This document shows positions 26,901-34,893 of a DNA stretch of 64,000 bases, one piece after another (within the stretch, counting starts at the first letter, position 1; the number at the start of each line of letters is the position of its first letter). Source of the stretch: JAJEAD01 sp965221555 (lineage in GTDB: Bacteria > Pseudomonadota > Gammaproteobacteria > HK1); assembly GCA_965221555.1 (NCBI GenBank), contig OZ244895.1, positions 558,001-622,000 of the forward strand, in the 5' to 3' direction. The position numbers and the translations under genes were made by a program. Under the pieces are notes generated by a model. It searched no databases. It saw only the letters and a program-made list of their open reading frames with translations, and was not told where the DNA came from.

Positions 26901-27083
26901 GGGCAGATGCTGAATCACCAGCCGCGAACCCGCCGCCAGGCCTCCGATGATCAGAAACAGCATCAGAAGATTGGCGGCAACCGGGTTGCCGGCAAACCAG
27001 GCGATGAGGCCGGTGCTCCCGGCCGCGCTGGAGGACATGGACGAATCGGCGGCGGTGGTGTTCACGTCGCGGACGCTGCCCAC
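23925..27083 (-). CDS. RND efflux permease, copy 1
   Basis: 1052 residues of the AcrB/MdtB-like hydrophobe/amphiphile family: helix 1 (GLIAWFAGNPVAANLLMLFLII), first periplasmic loop, helices 2-7, second loop, helices 8-12. Helix 4 has the proton-relay pair in GIVVDDAVVVGE; the helix-10 lysine of AcrB is replaced by N in VGGVIVNDALVLLD. The GTG start overlaps the adaptor stop by one base (TAGTG), so the two are co-translated. It is very similar to the 28535-31690 gene, with most differences in the second periplasmic loop. Likely exports small toxic molecules; no outer-membrane channel gene is present here. Confidence 0.95.
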   Translation of the reverse strand: MGSVRDVNTTAADSSMSSSAAGSTGLIAWFAGNPVAANLLMLFLIIGGLAAGSRLVIQHLPPIDFRTVTVTVEAPGMSPREVEQDINRRIEEGVIGLQGVERVVSTAREGQGRVAVEVATFADPESVRADVENAVDGIEHFPPPNAERPEVEVQRVVLEVLTLSVSSSLLSENELRQASEELRDRLLELPSVSQVTLLGTRDREISIELSEEELRRNKLTLTAVANAIDRESLNLTFGELRTEAGGIVLQTIAKRQYGEEFENIPLITRLDGSIIRLGDVAEIRDGFVDEDIRTEVDGVPAILVRIGATEKQSIAELGADIKRWLATYRAPEHVRIGVWNDRAGQAVDRIERVVRNGIIGAVLVFICLVLVFDLRNAFWIALGIPISFIGALMFFGIGGLTFNLGTILAFFLLIGIVVDDAVVVGESIASEREGGKDPLEAAISGARAMVGPIGIGVLTTILGFLPLLFVTAGDYQMVKVFPYVAIFVLAVSLIESFLILPAHLAHQRQWSLSPLREIQTGIRGRLDALREGIVVPAVSWSVRHVSWTLVGGLAVVSLAVFLLRSEAVRWVVFDKSVAASPSVQADLHLPQGTPFPETLAAAERFARAAEGINERLGEAAVGGVSVMIGNVPAPWLEGSDQPNRSHQAAVRLHLNPKPPRTLPADEVERVWRNSVGSLSDFERVDFHTTQVRGGPNVSYSLKHEDAEVMRAATSELTALLGTVSGVYGVSNTLVLGKRHFEVHLTPAGLAAGLTPAAVGLQLRNNFQGAEVQRIQRGHEEIKVMVRYPPERRRSLAQLASERIHRPGGGEVPLSVVADLVEKREFAELTRIDGKPAALVHANADMSVITPVQVRREARESFIPQLLAKYPGLRIEADGSARDEGEMLKTLGLVVPLVVIAMYALMAGFLRSYWKALIPVAGVPMAFAGAVLSHWLLGWDFTAMSLFGIIAVGGVIVNDALVLLDRYNTIRRERKMLPAIAAAAAATRHRFRAVFLTSLTTVLGLSPLIYDRSDELGVLVHLVVSMLGGLVMSSVFVLFLLPTLVMIVEGRRE

Positions 27084-28255
27084 TAGGACCCGGCGCTCTC
27101 GACCTGGACCTCGAGACCCTCCCTGGCCCCCGGCACGGCGCCGACCACGACTCCGTCGGCGGCATCGAAAGCCTCGACGACCCAACCCTGCGACGTGTGG
27201 CCAAGCGTTTGCGGAGCAAGCCCGCGCAGAACACCGTCCTCGACCACCCACACCCGACCCCGCTCCTGCCGCGCCGCTTCCGGCAGAACGAACACGTTGT
27301 CGCGGGCCGGCCCGGTGATCGTGACGTGAACGAAGCTTCCCGGTACCGGTAACGCATCCGGCTCGTATTCCTCGGAGAACTCGAGGAACAGGGTGGCGAG
27401 GCGGGTCTTGGGGGCCACCACCGACGACACCCGTGCGATCCGCGCGGCGTAGGACCGGCCCATGGAGTCGACTTCCGCGACGCGCCCGATCACGGGGGCG
27501 AGACGCTCCAGATCGAGCGGCTCGATGGGTACCTCGACCTGCAGAGCTCCGCTTCGGTACACGAGTCCCAGCGACGAGTCCCGGCCCACCGTTTCCGCGG
27601 GGCCGACCAGCTCGCCCACTGCGACATCGGCACTCAACACCCGACTCTCATAGGGAAGCGAGATGTTCGTCCGTTCGAGCTGCAGCCGGGCGAGCATGCG
27701 CTCGGTTCGCGCCTGCCGGAGCTTGGCTACCGCCCTGGCGATGGCCGGCAACCGGCGCACCCAGGCGGACGCCTCCGCGTCCGGATTCTCCCGGGAAAAG
27801 GCTTCGGCTTGCTCCTGCCCTCTCGCTCTCTCCATCTCCACGCGAAGCACGGCCGCTTCGACTGCGCTATCCGCCGCTTGCACGAGAAGCTCGAACTCGA
27901 CCGGATCGATCCGGACGATGCTCTCGTTCGCCGCCAGGGTCCCGCCGCTCCTGAACTCGGGCGAAACCCAGATCACGCGACCCGTGATCTCGGATCGGAC
28001 CGTCGCACTCTCCGACATGTTCACCGTGCCCGTGAGCTCCAGGGTCAGCGCCTGTTCGGCGGGCACGGGCCGAACCACGCTCGCCACCGGGCTGGCTTCA
28101 TCCCCCGACGCTTCGGACAAGGTGTCGCGCGCCATGCGATCCGGAGCCCGGGCGAAGTACAGGGCGGCCACGATCGCGACCACTATCAGCGCTACCTGAA
28201 CATATCCCCACATCGAGGATGAGGAGGTTCGGGACTCGTCTGGTTGCTGCGCCAT
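27083..28255 (-). CDS. RND efflux periplasmic adaptor (HlyD/MFP family)
   Basis: 390 residues. An N-terminal membrane anchor (about residues 18-38, VQVALIVVAIVAALYFA) is followed by the lipoyl half-motif SEITGRVIWVSPEFRSGGTLAANESIVRID. A long helical hairpin (about 135-200) comes next, then beta-barrel and membrane-proximal domains. It links the inner-membrane pump to a TolC-like channel. It is followed with one-base overlap by RND copy 1 and preceded, after about 280 bases, by RND copy 2 on the same strand. It may therefore serve both pumps or a hetero-trimer of them, as MdtA does for MdtBC. Confidence 0.93.
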   Translation of the reverse strand: MAQQPDESRTSSSSMWGYVQVALIVVAIVAALYFARAPDRMARDTLSEASGDEASPVASVVRPVPAEQALTLELTGTVNMSESATVRSEITGRVIWVSPEFRSGGTLAANESIVRIDPVEFELLVQAADSAVEAAVLRVEMERARGQEQAEAFSRENPDAEASAWVRRLPAIARAVAKLRQARTERMLARLQLERTNISLPYESRVLSADVAVGELVGPAETVGRDSSLGLVYRSGALQVEVPIEPLDLERLAPVIGRVAEVDSMGRSYAARIARVSSVVAPKTRLATLFLEFSEEYEPDALPVPGSFVHVTITGPARDNVFVLPEAARQERGRVWVVEDGVLRGLAPQTLGHTSQGWVVEAFDAADGVVVGAVPGAREGLEVQVESAGS

Positions 28256-28534
28256 CTTGCGATTACTCGTCCAGTCGGTCGTAAGCCAATCCTAACCGCA
28301 CCCGCTCACACTTTCACGAGCGATCCTTGTCCAACGCACAGTGAGCCTTGAGGAGGGTGGGTCGGGGATCATCGGGAGATGATCGTGACCCTTGAAATCG
28401 AACGCATTCGCACCATGGAACAGGTCGCTCCCAGTCAACGACGGTGTCACGGCGCGGTGGCGCGAGAGTGCGAACCGGCGCTGGGCCGGGGTGCGGATCC
28501 GCGGCCGCGTGCCCTGACCCCGAACGCGCCACCG

Positions 28535-31500
28535 CTACTCCCGCCTCCCTTCCACGATCATCACCAGCGTCGGCAACAGGAACAGGACGAAGACGCTCGA
28601 CATCACGAGACCGCCCAGCATGCTCACCACCAGGTGGACGAGAAAGATCAACTGATCGCTGCGTTCGTAGAGCAGGGGAGACAGGCCCAGAACCGTCGTC
28701 AGGCTGGTCAGGAACACCGCCCGAAAGCGGTGTCGGGTAGCCGCGGCCGCGGCGGCGATGGCCGGCAGCATCTCCCTCTCCCGGCGAATGGTGTTGTAGC
28801 GATCGAGCAGCACCAGTGCGTCGTTCACGATTATCCCGCCCACCGCGATAACCCCGAACAGCGACATCGCGGTGAAGTCCCACCCCAGCATCCAGTGACT
28901 CAGTACCGCCCCGGCAAAGGCCATCGGCACCCCCGCCACCGGTATCAGCGCCTTCCAGTAGCTTCGCAGAAAGCCCGCCATCAGCGCGTACATCGCGATC
29001 ACCACGAGAGGCACCACCAGGCCGAGGGTCGTGAGCATCTCCCCTTCGTCGCGCGCCTCGCCCTCCGCCTCGATGCGCAGTCCCGGATACTTGGCGAGCA
29101 GTTGCGGAATGAACCTCTCGCTGACCTCTCGCCGCGCCTGAAGGGGCGTGATCACCGACAGGTCCGCATCCGCGTTCACCAGCACCGCTGGCTGGCCGTC
29201 GATGCGCGTCAACTCGGCGAACTCTCTCTTCTCGATGAGGTCCGCGACCATCGAGAGCGGTACCTCGCCGCCTCCCGGCCGGTGGATGCGCTCGCTCGCC
29301 AGTTGCGCGAGGCTGCGCCGCCGCTCGGGGGGATATCGCACCATCACCTTGATCTCTTCGTGCCCCCGCGCAATGCGCTGTACCTCCGCGCCCTGGAAGT
29401 TGTTGCGAAGCTGCAGCCCCACCGCCGCCGGCGTCAGGCCGGCGGCCACGCCCGCCGGGGTAAGGCGCACCTCGAAGTGGCGCTTGCCCGGGGTCAGGTT
29501 GTTCGACACGCCGAACACACCCGGCACCGTGCCCAGCGAGGCGGTCAGCTCCTCGGCCGCCGCGCGCATGATCTCGGCATCCGCGTGCTTCAAGGCATAG
29601 GCGACGTTCGGCTTGCCCCTCACCCGGGTCGCGTGGAATTCCACCCGTTCGAGCGGGGGGAGCATTCCCACGCGGTTGCGCCACACCCGCTCGACTTCAT
29701 CGATGGAAACCGTCCTGGGAGGCTTCGGGTTCAGATGCACCCGCACCGAAGCCCGGTGACTGCGGTTGGGCTGGTCGCTGCCCTCCAGCCAGGGGGCGGG
29801 CAGGTTGCCCACCATGATGCTGACGCCGTCGACGACATCCTCCCCAAGACGTTCGTTGATGCCTTCGGCCGCCCGCGCGAAGCGTTCCGCCGCGGCCACG
29901 GTCTCCGGGAAAGGTGTGCCGACGGGCAGATGGAGATCCGCCTGAATGCTCGGCGATGCGACGGATGTCCTCTCGAAGAGCACCCACCGCACCGCCTCGG
30001 ATCGCAACAGGAACACGGCGAGGCTCACCACCGCCAGGCCGGCGACAAGCGTCCACCAGACATGCCGCACCGACCATGACACCGCCGGCACGACGATCCC
30101 CTCGCGCAGCGCGTCGAGGCGTCCCCTGATCCCGGTCTGAATCTCCCGCAGCGGCGACAGGCTCCACCGGCGCCGGTGCGCAAGATGGGCGGGCAGAATC
30201 AGGAAGGATTCGATCAGCGAAACCGCCAGCACGAAGATGGCGACGTACGGAAACACCTTCAGCATCTGGTAGTTGCCGGCGGTCACGAAGAGCAGGGGCA
30301 GGAATCCGAGAATCGTGGTGAGCACGCCGATGCCTATCGGCCCCACCATCGCTCGCGCGCCGGATATCGCCGCCTCGAGCGGGTTCTTTCCGCCTTCGCG
30401 TTCCGACGCGATGCTCTCGCCCACCACCACCGCGTCGTCCACCACGATGCCGATCAGCACAAAGAAGGCCAGGACGGTGCCCATGTTGAGCGTCAGCCCC
30501 CCGACCCCGAAGAACATCAGGGCGCCGATGAAGGAGATCGGGATCCCCAGCGCGATCCAGAACGCGCTGCGAAGGTCGAAGACCAGCACGAGGCAGATGA
30601 AGACGAGCACCGCGCCGATGAGGCCGTTCCTGACGACCCGCTCGATGCGGTCCACCGCCTGCCCCGCCTGGTTGTTCCAGACGCCAATCCTGACGTGCTC
30701 CGGGGCGTGATACGTCGCCAGGCGCCGCGTGATGTCCTCTCCCAGCTCCGCGATGGACTGCTTTTCCGTGGCCTCGACCCGCACCAGGACCGCGGGAACG
30801 CCGTTCACTTCGGTGCGAATGTCCTCGTCGACGAACCCGTCCCGAATCTCGGCCACATCGCCCAGTCGAAGGATGCTCCCGTCCAGACGGGTGATGAGGG
30901 GGATATCCGCGAACTCCTCGCCGAAGTGCCGCTTGGCGATGGTTTGCAGAACGATACCGCCCGCCTCGGTTCGCAGCTCTCCGAACGTGAGATTGAGCGA
31001 AGCCTGGTTGATGGCATCGGCGACCGCGGTCAGAGTGAGCTTGTTGCGACGCAGTTCCTCTTCACTCAGCTCGATGCTGATCTCGCGATCCCGCGTACCC
31101 AGCAGTGTGACCTGGGATACCGAGGGCAGCTCCACCAACCAGTCGCGCAACCCCTCCGTGGCCAGGCGCAGCTCGTTCTCGGAGAGCAACGAGGAACTCA
31201 CCGAGAGGGTGAGGACCTCCAGCGCCACCCGCTGAACCTCGACCTCGGGCCGCTCCGAGTTCGGCGGGGGAAAGTGTTCGATGCCGTCGACCGCGTTCTC
31301 GACATCGGCCCGCACGTTCTCGGGATCGGCAAAGGTCGCGACCTCGACCGCCACCCGGCCCCGTCCCTCCCGCGCCGTGCTCACCACCCGCTCCACGCCT
31401 GGGAGACCGATCACGCCCTCTTCGATCCGGCGGTTGATGTCCTGTTCCACCTCCCGCGGGGACATCCCCGGAGCCTCCACCGTCACCGTGACGGTGCGAA

Positions 31501-31690
31501 GGTCGATCGGGGGCAGATGCTGGATGGCCAGCCGCGACCCCGCCGCCAGGCCTCCGATGATCAGAAACAGCATCAGAAGATTGGCGGCAACCGGGTTGCC
31601 GGCAAACCAGGCGATGAGACCGGTACCCCCGGCCGCGCTGGGGGACGTGGAGGAAGGGGAGGCTCGGGAGTCGCCCGGTTGCCGCGGCAC
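28535..31690 (-). CDS. RND efflux permease, copy 2
   Basis: 1051 residues, same architecture as copy 1 with long identical stretches in helices and first periplasmic loop (DDAVVVGE in helix 4, VNDALVLLDRYN in helix 10). The second periplasmic loop (roughly residues 560-720) differs more, for example FERTSVASPSIQAD against FDKSVAASPSVQAD and the LERVEFHATRVRG region. The gene lies upstream of the adaptor in the direction of transcription and has no adaptor of its own. It probably arose by tandem duplication. Its upstream 200 bases contain a family A repeat. Confidence 0.95.
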   Translation of the reverse strand: MPRQPGDSRASPSSTSPSAAGGTGLIAWFAGNPVAANLLMLFLIIGGLAAGSRLAIQHLPPIDLRTVTVTVEAPGMSPREVEQDINRRIEEGVIGLPGVERVVSTAREGRGRVAVEVATFADPENVRADVENAVDGIEHFPPPNSERPEVEVQRVALEVLTLSVSSSLLSENELRLATEGLRDWLVELPSVSQVTLLGTRDREISIELSEEELRRNKLTLTAVADAINQASLNLTFGELRTEAGGIVLQTIAKRHFGEEFADIPLITRLDGSILRLGDVAEIRDGFVDEDIRTEVNGVPAVLVRVEATEKQSIAELGEDITRRLATYHAPEHVRIGVWNNQAGQAVDRIERVVRNGLIGAVLVFICLVLVFDLRSAFWIALGIPISFIGALMFFGVGGLTLNMGTVLAFFVLIGIVVDDAVVVGESIASEREGGKNPLEAAISGARAMVGPIGIGVLTTILGFLPLLFVTAGNYQMLKVFPYVAIFVLAVSLIESFLILPAHLAHRRRWSLSPLREIQTGIRGRLDALREGIVVPAVSWSVRHVWWTLVAGLAVVSLAVFLLRSEAVRWVLFERTSVASPSIQADLHLPVGTPFPETVAAAERFARAAEGINERLGEDVVDGVSIMVGNLPAPWLEGSDQPNRSHRASVRVHLNPKPPRTVSIDEVERVWRNRVGMLPPLERVEFHATRVRGKPNVAYALKHADAEIMRAAAEELTASLGTVPGVFGVSNNLTPGKRHFEVRLTPAGVAAGLTPAAVGLQLRNNFQGAEVQRIARGHEEIKVMVRYPPERRRSLAQLASERIHRPGGGEVPLSMVADLIEKREFAELTRIDGQPAVLVNADADLSVITPLQARREVSERFIPQLLAKYPGLRIEAEGEARDEGEMLTTLGLVVPLVVIAMYALMAGFLRSYWKALIPVAGVPMAFAGAVLSHWMLGWDFTAMSLFGVIAVGGIIVNDALVLLDRYNTIRREREMLPAIAAAAAATRHRFRAVFLTSLTTVLGLSPLLYERSDQLIFLVHLVVSMLGGLVMSSVFVLFLLPTLVMIVEGRRE

Positions 31691-31733
31691 CTTGTGCTTA
31701 CCCGTTGAATCGGCCGGTGGCCGATCCTAGCCC

Positions 31734-31803
31734 GGATGTCTCACCGATTTCTCAAATGGCGCACGCCAATATGCGCGCCGTTGCGGGCCTCGATTCCGCG
31801 GCG
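31734..31803 (+). repeat. Dispersed repeat family A, left-end fragment
   Basis: GGATGTCTCACCGATTTCTC and GCCAATATGCGCGCCGTTGCGGGC match the left third of the family A element. The right part is missing. It lies in the gap between RND copy 2 and the VOC gene. Confidence 0.75.
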
Positions 31804-31894
31804 CCCTCGCGCTACGAGCGCTCCTCCTCGACCCCGCGCTCGGCGGCAAGTGCGAGAAGCGTGACCGGATCCGGTCGTGGCCCGGCCGCGTGGC

Positions 31895-32410
31895 TCAGGC
31901 CGCCTTGCTTCTGCGCGCCGCGGTCTTCTTCGCGCCGGACTTTGTGGTCTTGGCGGCCTCTGCCGCCGCCCGCATCGCCTGGTGTTCCTTCTCCAACGTC
32001 ACCCAGGGCCGATCCTGGCCCTGGAAGTTGAACTCCACCTTGATGCCGTGCGGGTCGTAGCAGAAGAGCTGATGCAGATCCATCCCGGGGACTTCGCGAT
32101 CCTCGTAGGCGATGCCGTTCGCGTCGAGGCGAGCGGTGAACTTCTCGAAGTTGTGAGCGCGAAAGGCGATATGGTCGATGCTGCCGCTGTTCTTCGGCGG
32201 CATCTTGTCCACCTGAACGATATGCACCACCGGCTCGCCGCCCACGTAAAGCCAGATTCCGGGGGTGTCGAAAGCGGGACGGAATCCTTCCTCGAAGCCG
32301 AGGGCGTCGACGTAGAACCTGCGACACGCGGCGACATCGTCGGTGACGATGTTGACGTGGTCGAGAGAGGCGACGTCCGCCAGCTTTCCGGTGCGCATGT
32401 CGAAAGCCAT
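31895..32410 (-). CDS. VOC-family (glyoxalase/bleomycin resistance fold) protein
   Basis: 171 residues. Two beta-alpha-beta-beta-beta modules: VASLDHVNIVTDDVAACRRFYVDALGF (H near the start as first metal ligand) and GSIDHIAFRAHNFEKF. VEFNF supplies the usual terminal glutamate ligand. The fold uses divalent metal for isomerase, epimerase or dioxygenase chemistry; the specific reaction cannot be given. The tail (about residues 150-171) is Lys/Ala-rich, unusual for the family. Start at 32410 is preferred over in-frame upstream codons that lack similarity. Confidence 0.82.
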   Translation of the reverse strand: MAFDMRTGKLADVASLDHVNIVTDDVAACRRFYVDALGFEEGFRPAFDTPGIWLYVGGEPVVHIVQVDKMPPKNSGSIDHIAFRAHNFEKFTARLDANGIAYEDREVPGMDLHQLFCYDPHGIKVEFNFQGQDRPWVTLEKEHQAMRAAAEAAKTTKSGAKKTAARRSKAA

Positions 32411-32570
32411 CAGCCGCCCTCCAGGGCCTGCCGGGTAACCGGTTGCCTCCCGGGCACGGGAGAAACGCCGGAGTCGTGCCCGGATGATAGGCAATGGCCA
32501 CCGGAGCGACAACACGACGCGCCTGCGCGGACCGGGAGCGAAGCCCGGAGCTTGAGAATACCCTTCGCCC

Positions 32571-32819
32571 GGATCTTTCACCGATATCTCGGATGGCGAA
32601 CGCCAAACTGCTCGCGGTTGCGCGCCGTACTGCGTCGCGCCGCTTCAACGTAGTGTCGGCTACCTGCAACGCTACGCAGTCCTTGAGCCAAAGCCTTCCG
32701 ACCGTTGCGCGCCACCGACGCTTCGCCTGTTTCCGGCTCGCGGTTGCGCGTCTTTCGGTCCGTGCTTCCTGCTATCACGGCATCTTGGCGCCCGAAGCGA
32801 CCGAGATTCGGTGAAATCC
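32571..32819 (+). repeat. Dispersed repeat family A, most complete copy with terminal inverted repeats
   Basis: A 249-base element bounded by terminal inverted repeats. The left end is GGATCTTTCACCGATATC; the reverse complement of the right end is GGATTTCACCGAATCTCGG. The interior contains, in order, ACGCCAAACTGCTCGCGG, CTTCAACGTAGTGTCGGC, CGCTTCGCCTGTTTCCGG and CTATCACGGCATCTTGGCG. No transposase frame fits inside, as in a MITE. It fills over half of the 461-base gap before the betaine permease; the remainder shows no gene. Confidence 0.85.
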
Positions 32820-32871
32820 GCGGGTCATCCGTCGGGGGCAGTGCTCACCATGCCCGCCGCGGTAGTCCGAG

Positions 32872-34893
32872 TCAGGCGCCGCCTCCCGAATCAAGGCCGA
32901 GCTCGCGTTTCTTGCGGCGCACCCAGGCGCTGATCAGGCGGTCCGAGATGATCGCGATGAACGCGACGCACAGCCCGGCCACGATTCCGCGCCCGGTATC
33001 GGCCTTGGTCAGCGCGATGTAGACCTCCTGTCCGAGATCGCGGGTGCCGACAAGGGCGGTGATCACCAGCATGCTGAGCGCCAGCATGATGGTCTGGTTG
33101 ATGCCGAGCATGATCTCCGGGAGCGCGATCGGAAACTGCACTTTCCACAGCGTCTGCCGGCGCGTGCAACCGGCCGCGGTCGCCGCCTCGATGAGCTGCG
33201 CGGGAACCTGCCGGAGTCCGTGCGCGGTGTAGCGCACCGCGGGGGCCACCGCGTAGGCGACCACCGCGATCATGGCCGAGAAGTCTCCGACCCGGAACAG
33301 CATCACCACCGGGATCAGATACACGAAGGAAGGCAGCGTCTGGAGCGTGTCGATGATCACCTGCACGACCCGATGCACCCGGTCCCTGCGCGCCGCCCAG
33401 ATACCGATGGGGATCCCGATCATCGAAGCGATCAGCACGGACACTCCGCAGAGGTAGACCGTGATCATCGACTTTTCCCAGTTCCCCGACACCGCCATGA
33501 ACGACGCGAGGGAGGCGGTAAGCGCCGCCAGCCGCCAGCCTCCGAGCCGATGTCCGGCGATCGCGACCGCGGCGACCACCGCCAGCCACGGCACGGTGGT
33601 GAGGAAGCGCTTGACCGGGATCAGCAGATGGAAGAGCAGCCAGGTCTTGACCGCCTCCAGGTGGTCGTAGAAGTTGATGTTGATCCACTTGATGAGCTCC
33701 GACCACATCTGCGCGGTGCTGACCTCCAGACTCCGCGGATAGTCCTGCAGGGCGGGAGCGGCGGGGCCGGCGAGCCAGCAGAGGGCGAGAAGCACGGCCG
33801 ACGCGATCAGGAAGGGGTGGCGGCGGACGAAGGGCATGGCCACGTCGCGGTGCGCGGGCGGCGGACGGCTCGAGAAGGCCTGCGAGAGGCGGTCCAGTGC
33901 AATCGCGAGCAGCGTGATCGCGAGCCCCGCCTCCACGCCGTCTCCGATGCGCAGGCGCTTGAGCGAGGTGAGCACGTCGTAGCCGAGCCCGCCCGCACCG
34001 ATCATCGAGGCGATGATCACCATGTTGAGGGAGAGCATGATGACCTGGTTGATCCCCACCATCAGCGAAGGGCGGGCGGAGGGCACCTGCACCTTCCACA
34101 GAAGCTGGCGGCGGGAGCAGCCGGCCATGCGCCCGAACTCCACGACCTCGGCCGGCACCTGACGCAGCGCGAGCATCGTCACCCGCACCATCGGCGGCGT
34201 CGCGTAGATGATGGTGGCGACCATCGCGGCCACCGGCCCGAATCCGAACAGGAAGAGCACCGGAACCAGGTAGGCGAATATCGGTACCGTCTGCATGAGG
34301 TCCAGCACGGGCACGAGCAGGCGCTCCAGACGGATGCTGCGGAACCCCGCGATCCCGAGGAGGAGACCCGCGCCCGCGCCGAGCGGCACCGCGATCACGA
34401 TCGAGGCCAGGGTCACCATCGCGCTGTCCCACTGGCCGAAGACCGCGAGGTAGAGAAAGGCGCCGGCCACCAGCGCGGCGAGACCGAAGCCGCGGGCGGA
34501 GAGCCCCATCAGCGCACACGCCACGATCAGCGCGATCCACGGCAGGCGCGGAAGGATCTCTTCCGCGTCGCGCCCGATGCCGCGCGAGAAGCCCTCCGCG
34601 AAGAGGCTCTGCGCCGCGCGCAGGGGCCATTCGAGCAACCACGCGAACGAGCGGGTCATCTCCTGGAAGGTGAAGAGCCCGAGGTCGAAATCGTTGATCA
34701 GCCACTTCATCGAGTCGCTGATCCAGTACCTCAGGGGCACGATCCACGCCTCGGGGTAGACCGCGGCCACGGGGAAGACGTCGCGCGCCAGATGGGCGCC
34801 GAGGGCGAGCACGAGCAGCACGAGCCACGCGATCGCGTAGCGCCACGAGGGGCTCGCGGCGAGCCACCGGCGGCGCGACTCCGAGGCGCTCAC
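32872..34893 (-). CDS. Glycine betaine/proline-type ABC permease with two fused membrane modules
   Basis: 673 residues, about twice a normal ProW. Two BPD_transp_1 domains are fused, each with an EAA loop: LRQVPAEVVEFGRMAGCSRR in the N-terminal half and LRQVPAQLIEAATAAGCTRR in the C-terminal half. A single chain can thus form the whole membrane channel of an osmolyte importer. The GTG start overlaps the ATPase stop, so translation is coupled. The two halves are diverged, so the fusion is not recent. Confidence 0.92.
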   Translation of the reverse strand: MSASESRRRWLAASPSWRYAIAWLVLLVLALGAHLARDVFPVAAVYPEAWIVPLRYWISDSMKWLINDFDLGLFTFQEMTRSFAWLLEWPLRAAQSLFAEGFSRGIGRDAEEILPRLPWIALIVACALMGLSARGFGLAALVAGAFLYLAVFGQWDSAMVTLASIVIAVPLGAGAGLLLGIAGFRSIRLERLLVPVLDLMQTVPIFAYLVPVLFLFGFGPVAAMVATIIYATPPMVRVTMLALRQVPAEVVEFGRMAGCSRRQLLWKVQVPSARPSLMVGINQVIMLSLNMVIIASMIGAGGLGYDVLTSLKRLRIGDGVEAGLAITLLAIALDRLSQAFSSRPPPAHRDVAMPFVRRHPFLIASAVLLALCWLAGPAAPALQDYPRSLEVSTAQMWSELIKWININFYDHLEAVKTWLLFHLLIPVKRFLTTVPWLAVVAAVAIAGHRLGGWRLAALTASLASFMAVSGNWEKSMITVYLCGVSVLIASMIGIPIGIWAARRDRVHRVVQVIIDTLQTLPSFVYLIPVVMLFRVGDFSAMIAVVAYAVAPAVRYTAHGLRQVPAQLIEAATAAGCTRRQTLWKVQFPIALPEIMLGINQTIMLALSMLVITALVGTRDLGQEVYIALTKADTGRGIVAGLCVAFIAIISDRLISAWVRRKKRELGLDSGGGA

